From NCBI RefSeq assembly GCF_900636545.1, contig NZ_LR134290.1, positions 3,596,001-3,660,000 of the forward strand: 64,000 bases of DNA. The letters run 5' to 3'. The notes beneath the pieces were generated by a model. That model was not told the DNA's origin, made no database searches, and saw nothing but the letters and a program-made list of their open reading frames with translations. Below are positions 52,069-61,336 of the stretch, in pieces (position 1 is the first letter of the stretch; each line of letters opens with the position of its first letter). This DNA comes from Pseudomonas mendocina (GTDB lineage Bacteria; Pseudomonadota; Gammaproteobacteria; Pseudomonadales; Pseudomonadaceae). The position numbers were made by a program, and so were the translations under genes.

Positions 52069-55000
52069 TCACTGCCGCGCAGCCCCTAGTAACTGCGCCC
52101 CCACATCACGCTTGAGCAGCTCGTAGAGCACGGTGATGAAGAACTCGCGGCTGGGCTCATCGCTCAGCAAGCGAGTCGCCATGCTGTTATGGCTGCTCAT
52201 GGCACCGACTATGGCCTCAACGGCGCGGATCGGCAGGTCAGCCTTCAGCGCCTGTTCGAGGTCGTTGTTGTGAATCTGCGCCATCACCACCGGATCGCTG
52301 CGCAGCGTCTCGGACACCTGTAGCGCCAGCATCACCTGATCGGTGTCGGAAACATCCTTGCCGAAGGCAGCGTTGAGGCGCTCGATCAGCTCGGTCAGGT
52401 ACTTCTTCTCACGGTCGCGGGCCTCGCGCAGGCCATTGTCAGTAATACCGTACAGGCCGGGGCTTTCCCCCTGAACCGCCACGCCATCGAGACGCTCGCC
52501 CGCTTTGACTCGATAATGGCTGAGCTTGAGATCCCCCAGATCCACCTGCTCGGCGCCAATACCCTTGAGCCGCTTGCGCAGCAGGCGGGCGAAACTGGCG
52601 AAGGCCTCAAGGCTTGGATCGCCCAAGTCCACCAATTGCGCGATGTACTCGTAGCAACGGACGAACTTGGACAGGCTCTCGCTGAAGATCAGCAGTTCAT
52701 CGCGCTGTTTGCAGTATTCCGCGCGCTGCGCATCGGCATAGGCTGCACCGGCTTCATCGCCCGCTTCTTCGGCCTTGAACAAAGCCCGTTCCCACTGTTC
52801 GATGGCATCGGTGAGGGTCTTGAGCTTGCCGTTGAATCGGTCGGTAGCCGGCTGGGTCAGCGCATAGAGTTTCTGGTGAGTGACCTTGGGATCGACGATG
52901 GCATCACCGAACGCCTCCACCTCGGCGCGCTCGTACAGGTGCATGCCATCCAAGCGCTGGCGGATGTCGAAGACGATGTTCGGGTCTTGAATATCGGCCA
53001 TCCGCGCGTCGCGATAGAAGGTCTGGAAGGCTTCGAGAATCTCCTTGGCCTCGTTGGCGAAGTCGATGACGTAGGTCTTGTCCTTGCCCGGATAGGTGCG
53101 GTTCAGCCGTGACAGGGTCTGCACCGCCTCCACGCCGGAAATTTTCTTGTCCAGGTACATGGCCACCAGCTTGGGCTGGTCGAAGCCGGTCTGGTACTTG
53201 TTGGCGACGATCATCACCTGGTAATGCGGCGTGTCGAACAGCGTGCGCATGTCCTGGTTGCCCAGTTTGGCGTTGAGGTTCTGCTCATTGAAGGCATGCT
53301 CATCCGGCAGGCTGGCGGCCAGCGGCGCTTTCAGATCCGGGTCGAGGTTGGGCACATCACCGGAGAACGCCACCATCGCCCGCACATTGGCGTAGCCACG
53401 CCGCTGGCAGTAATCCTCCAGCGCCAGGTGGTACTTCACCGCTGCCGCACGCGAGCTGGTCACCACCATTGCCTTGGCCTGGCCGCCGAGCAGGTGGGCG
53501 ACGTTCTTGCGAAAGTGCTCGACGATCAGTTCGACCTTCTGCCCGACATTCACCGGGTTGAGCGACAGCCACTTGGCCAGCTTGCGCCGCGCGCTCTTCT
53601 CGTCCACGCGTTTGTCGTCCACCATCTCGCTGCCGATGCGCAGCGCCACGTCATAGCTGGTGTAGTTGCGCAGCACATCGAGGATGAACCCTTCCTCGAT
53701 GGCCTGCTGCATGGTGTACAGGTGAAACGGCACAGGCGGATTGCTCTCGCTCACCGGCAACGCTGGCTGGCGCGGGCGACCGAACAGGCTAAGCGTCGAA
53801 TGCTTGGGCGTGGCGGTAAAGGCGAAATAACTGGCGTTGTTCGGCCGGCTGCGCGACGACTGCCAGACCGACAAACGCTCATCGCGCGAGAGCTTCTTCC
53901 ACTCCTCCTCGCTCTGCCCGGTGAGCACGTAGCGCAGATCATCCGCCGTGCTGCCACCCGTGGAGCTGTGCGCCTCGTCGATGATGATGGCGAAGCGGCG
54001 ATCACGCAGGTTGCGTTCTTCGAGAATGGCCTTCTGCGCATGGGGGAAGGTCTGCAGGGTGCAGACGATGATCGGCACGCCTGCCAGCATCGCCTCGGCC
54101 AGTTGCTTGCTCTTGGGCAGGCTGGATTGCTCGCGGTCGATGGCGCGCACCACACCGGCCTGGTGGTCGATCTGGCGAATCGCCTCCTGCAACTGCTGAT
54201 CCAGCACCTGACGGTCGGTAACGACGATCACGCTATGAAAATACGGCTCGCCATCGGGGCGGCGCACGCGGATCAACGAATGCGCCGTCCAGGCGATGGT
54301 GTTGGTCTTGCCGGAACCGGCGCTGTGCTGGATCAGATACGGCTGGCCAACGCCCTCACGGCGCACCGCATCGATCATGCGCGTCACCCCGTCCCATTGA
54401 TGGAAGCGAGGGAACACCAGGCGCTCCTTGAACCGGGTATTGCCGTTGGCATCCTGCTGGGCCTTGCGCTCCAGCAGTACGAAGCGATGGAAGATATGCA
54501 GCCAGTTGTCCTTCTGCAGCACGCTCTGCCACAGATAGCTCACCGGGTAATCATCGTCCTCGGCCTTGTTGCCGGCAGCACCGTCATTGCCCCGGTTGAA
54601 GGGCAGGAACACCGTCTCGGCTCCCGCCAGTTGCGTGCTCATGCGGATATCGCTGTCGCTCATGGCGAAGTGCACCACCGCGCCGCGCTTGAACGTCAGC
54701 AGCGGCTCGCTGCCACCGCTCTTGCGCTCCGGGCGACGATCCTGACGGTACTGCGCCATGGCAGCATCCACCGACTGGGTGAAATCGGTCTTCAACTCCA
54801 CCGTGGCCACGGGTATGCCGTTGATGAACAACACCAGGTCGAGTTCGTCCGCTTTGTCCTGCGAATAACGCAGTTGCGGCACCACCCGCAGGCGGTTGGC
54901 GGCGTAACGCATGGCCACGGTTTCGTTGCGCGCATCCTCGGGCAGCGCCTGGCTCATGGCCAGGGTGCCGGCGCCCGCGATGGAAAACCCACTGCGCAGC

Positions 55001-55263
55001 ACATTGAGCGTGCCGCCGTCGGTCTTGTTCTCCAGTTGCTTGACCAGGCGATCGAGCAACGCGGCTTCGGTGCCCGCACCATTGAGCGCGCGCAGCTTGG
55101 CCATCGTCTCAGCCTGGCTGGTATCGAGCCAGGCCAGCACATCTTCGCTGTACAGCGCACGCGCCGCGTCATAGTTCGCGGAGCGGCCGACCAGCCAACC
55201 GGCAGCGGCCAGTTGCTCGACGATGTGTCGCTCCAGTTCGCATTCATGGTGCACGTGACTCAT
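52069..55263 (-). CDS. hsdR: Type I restriction endonuclease subunit R (HsdR)
   Basis: A 1064-aa motor/nuclease subunit. N-terminal nuclease: ELDLVLFINGIPVATVELK gives Asp142, Glu156 and Lys158 (D...ExK). Helicase: Walker A HSAGSGKT (313-320), IIIDEAHSSTGG (DEAH, 429-432), YFAFTATPKHSTLSLFG, and IVANKYQTGFDQPKLVAMYL (motif V). It cleaves DNA at a distance after ATP-driven translocation, in complex with HsdM and HsdS. The ATG at 55263 follows GAGGGATGGC. The longer open frame upstream crosses the broken DUF1016 gene and is false. hsdR is the last gene of the locus. Confidence 0.95.
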   Translation of the reverse strand: MSHVHHECELERHIVEQLAAAGWLVGRSANYDAARALYSEDVLAWLDTSQAETMAKLRALNGAGTEAALLDRLVKQLENKTDGGTLNVLRSGFSIAGAGTLAMSQALPEDARNETVAMRYAANRLRVVPQLRYSQDKADELDLVLFINGIPVATVELKTDFTQSVDAAMAQYRQDRRPERKSGGSEPLLTFKRGAVVHFAMSDSDIRMSTQLAGAETVFLPFNRGNDGAAGNKAEDDDYPVSYLWQSVLQKDNWLHIFHRFVLLERKAQQDANGNTRFKERLVFPRFHQWDGVTRMIDAVRREGVGQPYLIQHSAGSGKTNTIAWTAHSLIRVRRPDGEPYFHSVIVVTDRQVLDQQLQEAIRQIDHQAGVVRAIDREQSSLPKSKQLAEAMLAGVPIIVCTLQTFPHAQKAILEERNLRDRRFAIIIDEAHSSTGGSTADDLRYVLTGQSEEEWKKLSRDERLSVWQSSRSRPNNASYFAFTATPKHSTLSLFGRPRQPALPVSESNPPVPFHLYTMQQAIEEGFILDVLRNYTSYDVALRIGSEMVDDKRVDEKSARRKLAKWLSLNPVNVGQKVELIVEHFRKNVAHLLGGQAKAMVVTSSRAAAVKYHLALEDYCQRRGYANVRAMVAFSGDVPNLDPDLKAPLAASLPDEHAFNEQNLNAKLGNQDMRTLFDTPHYQVMIVANKYQTGFDQPKLVAMYLDKKISGVEAVQTLSRLNRTYPGKDKTYVIDFANEAKEILEAFQTFYRDARMADIQDPNIVFDIRQRLDGMHLYERAEVEAFGDAIVDPKVTHQKLYALTQPATDRFNGKLKTLTDAIEQWERALFKAEEAGDEAGAAYADAQRAEYCKQRDELLIFSESLSKFVRCYEYIAQLVDLGDPSLEAFASFARLLRKRLKGIGAEQVDLGDLKLSHYRVKAGERLDGVAVQGESPGLYGITDNGLREARDREKKYLTELIERLNAAFGKDVSDTDQVMLALQVSETLRSDPVVMAQIHNNDLEQALKADLPIRAVEAIVGAMSSHNSMATRLLSDEPSREFFITVLYELLKRDVGAQLLGAARQ

Positions 55264-55291
55264 GCCATCCCTCGCAATCCAATCAGTGGGC

Positions 55292-56486
55292 TTAGGCCCG
55301 CGTGTCATACAACCCGTGCTGCTCGGCCAGGCGCGCCCGCTCCCGATCCAGCTCGGCGCGCAGCTCTTCTTCGCTGGGCAATACCAGCTTGTATTTGCTG
55401 GCGAACAGTTGCTCGCTGCCCTGCAGCACCGAGTAGCGCACCAGCGAGGCATCCTTTTGCGCACACAGGATGATGCCCACAGTCGGGCCATCCTCCGGGC
55501 CCGCGTTTGGGCGCCTCTAAAAACGTAGGCGAGGCAGCCAGCACAAGGCAAAAACAAGCGAAAAAGCGGAGTTTACGAGTTGTAAATGAGCATTTTGAGC
55601 TTGTTTTTAACGCAGTGATGGCAACGCAGGTAGTTTTTAGAGGTGCCCGTTTGAGGTCATCGAACATACGCACATACATGTCCATCTGGCCGATGTCCTG
55701 GTGAGTCAGCTCGCCCCGTTTGAGATCGAAGATCACAAAGCACTTGAGCAGGTAGTTGTAGAACACCAGGTCGATGTAGAAATCCTTGCTCTCGGTGCTG
55801 ATGCGCTGTTGCCGGCCGACGAAGGCGAAGCCCTTGCCCAGCTCCAGCAAAAACTGCTGCAACTGGTCGATCAGCGCCTGCTCCAGCTCGCTTTCCAGCA
55901 AGGTGCCGGCATTGGGCAGGCCGAGAAACTCCAGCAGCACCGGGTCACGCACGAACTCGCGCGGGCTCTTGCCCAGTGCCTGCAGGTTGCTCGCGGCTTC
56001 CTGCTCCACCGCCGCGCGATCCTGGCTGGCCAGCAGGCGTTCGTAATACAGCGTGCCGATCTGCCGCTCCAGCGCGCGGGTGCTCCAGTTCTGCGTGGCA
56101 GCCTCGTTCATGTACCACTGGCGAGCGCTGTCGCTATCCACCTTGAGCAGAGTGCGATAGTGCGTCCAACTCAATTCGTGACGCAGTGCGTCACGAATTG
56201 GAAAGGCTTGGTAGAACTGACGCATGTAACGCAGGTTGGAGGCATCGAAACCCTTGCCGAACTCAGCGGTCAGCGCCGTGGCCAGAGCTGGCAACAACTT
56301 CTTGCCGTAGGCCGCACGCGCCTGCCCACCCTGCTCGAACTCGACGATATGCCGCCCCACTTCCCAGCAGGTTTGCACCTGAATCGCATCCACCGCTCGC
56401 ACGGCCTGCTGTCGCGCCTGGCGGATCAGCTCGGCCAGTTCAGCGAGCAAGGGTTGCAGCGAGGTATGCGACTCGGGCGCGCTCAT
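55292..56486 (-). pseudogene. DUF1016 (YhcG-like) PDDEXK nuclease gene, interrupted by a MITE and a 1-nt frameshift
   Basis: Residues 1-280 are intact: DUF1016 N-terminal region (VQTCWEVGRHIVEFEQGGQ, GFDASNLRYMRQFYQAFPIR, ELSWTHYRTLLKV) and the nuclease core (DFYIDLVFYNYLLKCFVIFD LK; Asp239, Asp254, Lys256). After MFDDLKR the MITE copy 2 (55509-55648) begins. Element plus duplication is 144 bp, in frame and without stops. The real C-terminus (GPEDGPTVGIILCAQKDASL ... to YDTRA) then appears in a different frame because of one extra base in the CCGGGCCCG run near 55495-55505. The gene starts at 56486, overlapping the GIY-YIG stop by 4 nt. A truncated product may still be made. Confidence 0.85.
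55509..55648. mobile_element. MITE-like element, copy 2 (140 bp), inside the DUF1016 gene
   Basis: The ends GGGCGCCTCTAAAAAC (55509) and the complement of GGGCACCTCTAAAAAC (ending 55648) are inverted repeats matching copy 1 at 3907-4076. A 6-bp direct repeat CGTTTG overlaps both borders (55504-55509 and 55648-55653), consistent with a target duplication of 4-6 bp. No coding capacity of its own. Confidence 0.9.
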
Positions 56487-57418
56487 GCGTCCTCCGGCGC
56501 TGGCTGCAACGCGCTTAATTGTTGATCCTGCCAGGCGGCGTAGGTTTGTCCGGTGCCATCCACAAGCCATGCAGTGCGACCATTGGAAGAGCGGCCCGCA
56601 ACAACCGCAGCCGCCGCACTAGGGCTCTTAAAAGCGTAGTCGTCTACAAATCTCAGCAAGCCGCTTGCATCAGGTACTAACACACCGTCAGCAACCAACT
56701 GCTTGAACAAAGCTTCATAACCACCCGGAGCGCCACCCCATTTGCTGCGCGCCCTGGAGTCCTTCAATACGAAGAACTCACCATCAATTTCCTGCGCCAA
56801 TGCATATCCACCTTCTTTGGGAACTTCCCGGCGAAACAACGGTGAACGCTCGATAGTAGGTAGGTTATCGCCAGTAACTGGCGCGGATGGCTTGCTCAGC
56901 TCACGCAGGAACTCGAAACCCAGCACCGGCAGTACCGTACGAATCTGCTCCAAGAAGAACGCCATATCGGCGCGGTCGGACTCGGGTAGCCCGGCGTATT
57001 CGTGCGCCGTGCCATTGCTCAGCACACAACGCCCGGCGCTGGCAGCAATGCCGATCAGCTTGCTCTCAAGATACTTCACATGGGCCTTGGTCAGGTTCTG
57101 ATCCTTGCTGGTGACCAGGCACACGCGCTCCCAGAAGTCCTTGCCGCCCGCCTCTTCCGGGCGGTTATGGGTTTTCAGGCGTTGCGCCACATCGTCGGAC
57201 TCGCCGATATACACGCGAGAGCGCAGGCTGTCGTCCGGATCGGGGCCGACCAAAAAGTACACACCGGTACGCCCACACTCAGAGCGCTGCACCAATTCGG
57301 CCAGCTTGCTGCGCGGGCCGGTCAGCACATGGCCCGTCCAATTCATGATCTCGGCGGTCAGCAGGCCATTGGGCGTGCCGTCCACCAGAAAGAGTCGAAT
57401 GCTACGGCCTTGGGTCAT
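56483..57418 (-). CDS. GIY-YIG nuclease family protein with C-terminal DUF4357-like domain
   Basis: A 311-aa protein. The nuclease core begins GVYFLVGPDPDDSLRSRVYI (Gly-Val-Tyr at 52-54, Val-Tyr-Ile-Gly at 69-72), followed by the catalytic-type Arg in GESDDVAQRLKTH. The C-terminal part (EFFVLKDSRARSKWGGAPGG, AFKSPSAAAAVVAGRSSNGR) matches the DUF4357 pattern, a domain often attached to GIY-YIG enzymes. It is set between hsdS and the DUF1016 gene and overlaps the latter by ATGA, so it is part of the R-M transcript. Whether it cuts DNA or regulates the system is unknown. Confidence 0.87.
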   Translation of the reverse strand: MTQGRSIRLFLVDGTPNGLLTAEIMNWTGHVLTGPRSKLAELVQRSECGRTGVYFLVGPDPDDSLRSRVYIGESDDVAQRLKTHNRPEEAGGKDFWERVCLVTSKDQNLTKAHVKYLESKLIGIAASAGRCVLSNGTAHEYAGLPESDRADMAFFLEQIRTVLPVLGFEFLRELSKPSAPVTGDNLPTIERSPLFRREVPKEGGYALAQEIDGEFFVLKDSRARSKWGGAPGGYEALFKQLVADGVLVPDASGLLRFVDDYAFKSPSAAAAVVAGRSSNGRTAWLVDGTGQTYAAWQDQQLSALQPAPEDA

Positions 57419-57472
57419 GGCACGTCCTTGTTGTCAGGTGTTAGCGAGAAAGCGTGGAGCGGAACATATCAC

Positions 57473-57577
57473 GCGGCGTGGATAACGCTCTTTTCATCCA
57501 CCGATGCACGGCACGGCGACAGGCTGCCCCCTGCAAGACCGCTCGGTGGATCGATAAGGCGTGATCCACCCTACGGC
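57473..57577. repeat. REP pair, family GTGGATNA...TCCACC
   Basis: GTGGATAACGCTCTTTTCATCCACCG (near 57475) and CGGTGGATCGATAAGGCGTGATCCACC (57544-57570) followed by CTACGG; an inverted pair of short palindromic units in the 159-bp gap between hsdS and the GIY-YIG gene. Confidence 0.65.
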
Positions 57578-58909
57578 TCATACCGACTCCCGCAGATCGA
57601 TCTGGCCGGTCACGGCAGCGGTGATCAGGGCGGAGCGGCGTTCTTTTAGGAGAGTGATGCTGTGTTCGGTTTTGCCGATCAAACTATCCAGTCGCCCTGT
57701 ACCTTGATCGAGATATTCAGTGATTGCTTTTTGCTCTGGCGAAGGCGGAACAGCAAGCCAAATTTCTTTGGTTTTCTCTTGATTCATAATCCCGATAGTC
57801 GCCGCGTTTGCCAGAAACCACATTGCTTCGGTCTTGACGGAAAGCGAATAGGCCAAAAAGTACCCACTCATCCGCGAATTAGGGATAACAGCATTTATCT
57901 GCTGATTTGCAGAGGCTGATTCGACGAGATAACCGACCTTACCCAACGTGGCACCAATACTCACTACCAGCACTGCACCAGCCGGATAGGTTTTTGCCTC
58001 ACCAGAACTGACGGCCAAAGCACTGACACGCTTCTCGGATGAAGTAAGAACCAATGAGCCACCAAAGTCTCCTGGTGTATACCAAGCGAGGCCATCCGAG
58101 TCTGGACTCGGCGGTTCCTCGGATGGAGTGCCGCCGGTTTTCACAGCACTTACCACTCGCCGCAAAGGCAAAGCATCCCAATGCTCCGGCACCTCCCCCA
58201 GCCACTCCACGCCGGAGTGTTTCATCTTTACGTTCGGGTCAAGCCCCTTGGTGACGGTATGGGTGATCAGCGCCTGGCGCTTTTCGCGCAGCAGTTCGAT
58301 AAAGCGGGTTTTCTTTTCGACCAGTGCATCGATGCGGGCGGTTTCGCGGTCGAGCTTGCTGGCGATTAGACGCTGTTCATCTAGATCAGGGAGCGATACC
58401 GGAAAATTGCGCGTGAACTCATCCGGTACTCGCTTCAACCCACCGGCCCCGGTCATTGCACCGGCGCCGAAGGCACGAAAACTGGAAGCTTGAACGATGT
58501 AGTTGATATAGCGGGCATCTGCAACTGCTGGATTCGGGCGAACTACAGTCAACTCGGTAGTGCCAAACCCAGCAGCACGCTGCAGCCCCAGCATCAGAGC
58601 CCCTTTCCCATTCTCAAAGCAGGGCGTGACCTTAGCGAAGGCCACATCACCATTTTCAAAATAGGAATAACCACTTCTTACGTCAGCTACCGGACGATTC
58701 TGCTCAAGGTTGAGCGAACCATCTTCGCCAATAGCCTCCATCGGCAGGAAAGAAACTTCTTGTTCCGGATCATCCAGCAAATCGCGACGAACAGGCGGAT
58801 TCAAGGTGGCTACATAGCGCATACGTGCAACGTGCCAATGCTCCGGCACCCGCCCCAACCACTCCACCCCGGAATCCTTATAGGCCGGGTAGGGTTTGTA
58901 CTGACTCAC
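57578..58909 (-). CDS. hsdS: Type I restriction-modification specificity subunit (HsdS)
   Basis: A 443-aa DNA-recognition subunit with two target-recognition domains separated by conserved helices. The opening repeat SGVEWLGRVPEHW (residues 13-25) recurs as SGVEWLGEVPEHW (232-244). Each half ends in a helix of the type LDEQRLIASKLDRETARIDA (residues 177-196) and PEQKAITEYLDQGTGRLDSL. The two variable domains determine the bipartite target. The coding part is AT-richer than its neighbours, a sign of exchange by recombination. The start is a GTG at 58909 overlapping the hsdM stop (GTGA). Confidence 0.94.
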   Translation of the reverse strand: MSQYKPYPAYKDSGVEWLGRVPEHWHVARMRYVATLNPPVRRDLLDDPEQEVSFLPMEAIGEDGSLNLEQNRPVADVRSGYSYFENGDVAFAKVTPCFENGKGALMLGLQRAAGFGTTELTVVRPNPAVADARYINYIVQASSFRAFGAGAMTGAGGLKRVPDEFTRNFPVSLPDLDEQRLIASKLDRETARIDALVEKKTRFIELLREKRQALITHTVTKGLDPNVKMKHSGVEWLGEVPEHWDALPLRRVVSAVKTGGTPSEEPPSPDSDGLAWYTPGDFGGSLVLTSSEKRVSALAVSSGEAKTYPAGAVLVVSIGATLGKVGYLVESASANQQINAVIPNSRMSGYFLAYSLSVKTEAMWFLANAATIGIMNQEKTKEIWLAVPPSPEQKAITEYLDQGTGRLDSLIGKTEHSITLLKERRSALITAAVTGQIDLRESV

Positions 58910-60828
58910 GCCGTCACCTCACCCAGCAGCGCGGCGATCTCGGCTTCCACAGCCTTGAGGTCGGCATCGATCTCGGCCAGCGGGCGCGGCGGCTGGTAGA
59001 CGTAGAAGTAGCGGTTGAAGTTGATCTCGTAGCCGACGATGCCCACCTGGCCGTCCTTGGGGTCGAGCTTGGCGGTGTCGATCCAGGCGTCGGGCACATG
59101 GGGCAGCACTTCGCGGGCGAAGTAGTCCTCGACGTTCTGGTTCAGCGGCACGTTCTCGAACTCGCGCAGGTCGGGGTCGGGCTGCGGCTTGCCCTTGTCA
59201 TCGAGCATCGGCTGGGCGCTGGGGTCACGTTCGCCGAAGCAGGCCAGTGCGGCTTTCAGCGCGCCCTTGCCAAGTTTCTTGATACCAGCGGCCTTGAGGA
59301 AGGCCGGCAGGTTGTCGGACTCGCCGCTCACGCTGGCGAAGGCGTCGATCTGATCAGCGCCCTTGGCCTCGCGGTAGGCGGCGAGATTTTCCGGCGTCAC
59401 GGCAAAGCGCAGGCGCAGCGGGCGCTCGACGGTGATGCGGCGGTAGCCGAAGTCGCTGGTGGCGAAGATTTTCGACTGGGCGCCGTGCTCACAGGCTTCA
59501 TGGAGCTTGGCGATTTCGGCGATCTGCACTTCGGACAGGTACTTGCGCTTGTTGCCCAGGCTCTTGTGCATGGGCGCGTGCATGGCGGTGGCGTCGATCA
59601 GTTGCACCTTGCCTTTGCGCAGTTCGTCCTTGTGGTTGGACAGCACCCAGACATAGGTGCCGATGCCGGTGTTGTAGAACAGGTCATTGGGCAGGGCGAT
59701 GATCGCCTCCAGCCAATCGTTCTCCAGTATCCAGCGGCGAATCTCCGACTCGCCCGAGCCGGCGCCGCCGTTGAACAGCGGCGAGCCTGACAGCACGATC
59801 CCGATGCGCGTGCCGCCCTCTTCCGGCGGTTTGCGCTTGGACAGCAAATGCATCAGGAACAGCAGCGAACCATCGCCCACGCGCGGCAGGCCTGGGCCGA
59901 AGCGCCCGTAGAAGCCATGCTGGCTGTGTTCGGCCTGCACCTGCGGCTGCACCTTCTCCCACTTCACGCCGAACGGCGGGTTGGCCAGGCAGTAGTCGAA
60001 GCGCTCAGCGGGCAGCAGGTCGTTGGACAGGGTGTTACCAAGCTTGATGTTCTTGGTCTCGAAGCCCTGGATGAGTTTGTCGGCCACGGAGATGGCGTAG
60101 GTTTCCGGGTTCAGCTCCTGGGCGTAGGGCACGATGCGCGCCGGGGCCTTCCATTCATCCTTGACCAACTCGATGGCCGAAGACAGAAAGCCGCCCGTAC
60201 CGGCGGCGCAGTCATAAACGGTGCGCACCGCGCCTTCCTGATTGAGGGCACGGTGATCCGGGGCGAATACCAGGGTGGTGGTCAGGCGCACCACGTCACG
60301 CGGGGTAAAGAACTCACCGGCGGTGTCGTTGGCGGATTCGGCGAACTTGCGGATCAGGTGCTCGAACACCAGGCCCATTTCGTGGTTGCTCAGCACCTCG
60401 GGGTGCAGGTCGATGGCGGCGAACTTCTGCGTGACCAGATACAACAACTTGGCCTTGTCGAGCTGCACCAGCCAGTCGGAAAAGGCGAAGTGCTCGAACA
60501 CCTGGCGGGCGTTGGCGGAAAACTTGGCGATGTAGTCTTCGAGGTTGGCACGGGTATCGGTGGCGCCCAGGGTAGCCAGGTCGAATTGCGAGACGTTGTA
60601 GAAGGTGGCCTTGGCCGTGGCGGGCAGGATCAGATCCAGATCAACGCTGCTGGATTTCATCGCCTGATGCTGGGCACGCACCGCGTCACGGGTTGGCTCC
60701 AGCACACACTCCAGACGACGCAGCAAAGTGAAGGGCAGGATGATGCGGCCGTAGATGGACTGTTTGAAGTCGCCGCGCAGCACGTCGGCCACGTTCCAGA
60801 TGAAGTCGGCGAGGTTTTGCTGGTTCAC
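58906..60828 (-). CDS. hsdM: Type I restriction-modification methyltransferase subunit (HsdM)
   Basis: A 640-aa adenine-N6 methyltransferase. The N-terminal helical region (NLADFIWNVADVLRGDFKQS) is followed by the SAM-binding motif DCAAGTGGF (206-214) and the catalytic NPPF (283-286). HsdM with HsdS methylates the recognition site to protect the chromosome. The GTG start at 60828 has AGGAA upstream and is the first gene of the locus. The C-terminal region is long (over 300 residues after NPPF), as in the HsdM branch found with GIY-YIG/DUF1016 accessory genes (recollection, not tested). Confidence 0.95.
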   Translation of the reverse strand: MNQQNLADFIWNVADVLRGDFKQSIYGRIILPFTLLRRLECVLEPTRDAVRAQHQAMKSSSVDLDLILPATAKATFYNVSQFDLATLGATDTRANLEDYIAKFSANARQVFEHFAFSDWLVQLDKAKLLYLVTQKFAAIDLHPEVLSNHEMGLVFEHLIRKFAESANDTAGEFFTPRDVVRLTTTLVFAPDHRALNQEGAVRTVYDCAAGTGGFLSSAIELVKDEWKAPARIVPYAQELNPETYAISVADKLIQGFETKNIKLGNTLSNDLLPAERFDYCLANPPFGVKWEKVQPQVQAEHSQHGFYGRFGPGLPRVGDGSLLFLMHLLSKRKPPEEGGTRIGIVLSGSPLFNGGAGSGESEIRRWILENDWLEAIIALPNDLFYNTGIGTYVWVLSNHKDELRKGKVQLIDATAMHAPMHKSLGNKRKYLSEVQIAEIAKLHEACEHGAQSKIFATSDFGYRRITVERPLRLRFAVTPENLAAYREAKGADQIDAFASVSGESDNLPAFLKAAGIKKLGKGALKAALACFGERDPSAQPMLDDKGKPQPDPDLREFENVPLNQNVEDYFAREVLPHVPDAWIDTAKLDPKDGQVGIVGYEINFNRYFYVYQPPRPLAEIDADLKAVEAEIAALLGEVTA

Positions 60829-61336
60829 GCGTGTATTCCTTGAGCGAATGCCGCAAGGCGCCTTGCGCGCCTGCCTGCGAGGTATTTCTAACGATGGCGA
60901 ACCTTACCCGCTCCCCCGCTCATGAGCCAGTGTCAGAGCGGAGCGGCTTCAGCCGCGATAGAAAAGCTCGCCGCTAAAGCGCCTCCTACAGGTGCCAGGC
61001 CTGAACGCTGAAGCCTGCCGCCGCACGGACTGTGGGAGGGGCTTCAGCCGCGACAGAACAGCTCGCCGCTAAAGCACCTCCTACAGGCGCCAGGCCTGAA
61101 CGCTGACGCCTGCTGCCGCACGGACTGTGGGAGGGCTTTAGCCGCGACAGAACAGCTCGTCGCTAAAGCACCTCCTACAGGCGCCGGGCCTGAACGCTGG
61201 CACCCACCGACGCACGGATTGTGGGAGGGGCTTCAGCCGCGATAACGCAACGCCCGAAACATTCTGCAAAGTCTTAATACAGCGTTAAGCCAGCCCTCCC
61301 AGAATCACCCCCAGGCCAATCACCGAGGTTCCGACG
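60829..61336. other. 508-bp intergenic region, mostly a REP tandem array
   Basis: No gene found. 60829-60931 is the hsdM promoter side; 60932-61245 holds four REP cores in a 95-bp tandem array; 61246-61336 is the leader of the thermostable-hemolysin-like gene, with an AT-rich patch (CATTCTGCAAAGTCTTAATA) that could hold its promoter. Confidence 0.75.
60932..61245. repeat. Tandem array of a 95-bp unit, each with one REP core
   Basis: The REP core TGTGGGAGGGGCTTCAGCC recurs with ggctt at about 60946, 61041, 61135 and 61230, giving 94-95-bp periods. Between cores the units share GACAGAACAGCTC, CTAAAGCACCTCCTACAGG and CAGGCCTGAACGCTG blocks. Unit 1 lacks the first half of the core. The core is a palindrome typical of Pseudomonas REP families. 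Confidence 0.85.

Noticed and set aside
55264-55557. Longer N-terminus for HsdR
   Set aside because: It reads antisense frames of the broken DUF1016 gene and the MITE. The family start MSHVHHECELERH at 55263 has its own Shine-Dalgarno.
52069-60828. Integrase-borne genomic island with att sites
   Set aside because: No integrase, tRNA or direct repeats were seen at the borders; the locus may have entered by homologous exchange.
60932-61245. CRISPR-like direct repeats
   Set aside because: The period is 95 bp with the whole unit repeated, the cores are REP palindromes, and there are no unique 30-bp spacers or cas genes.
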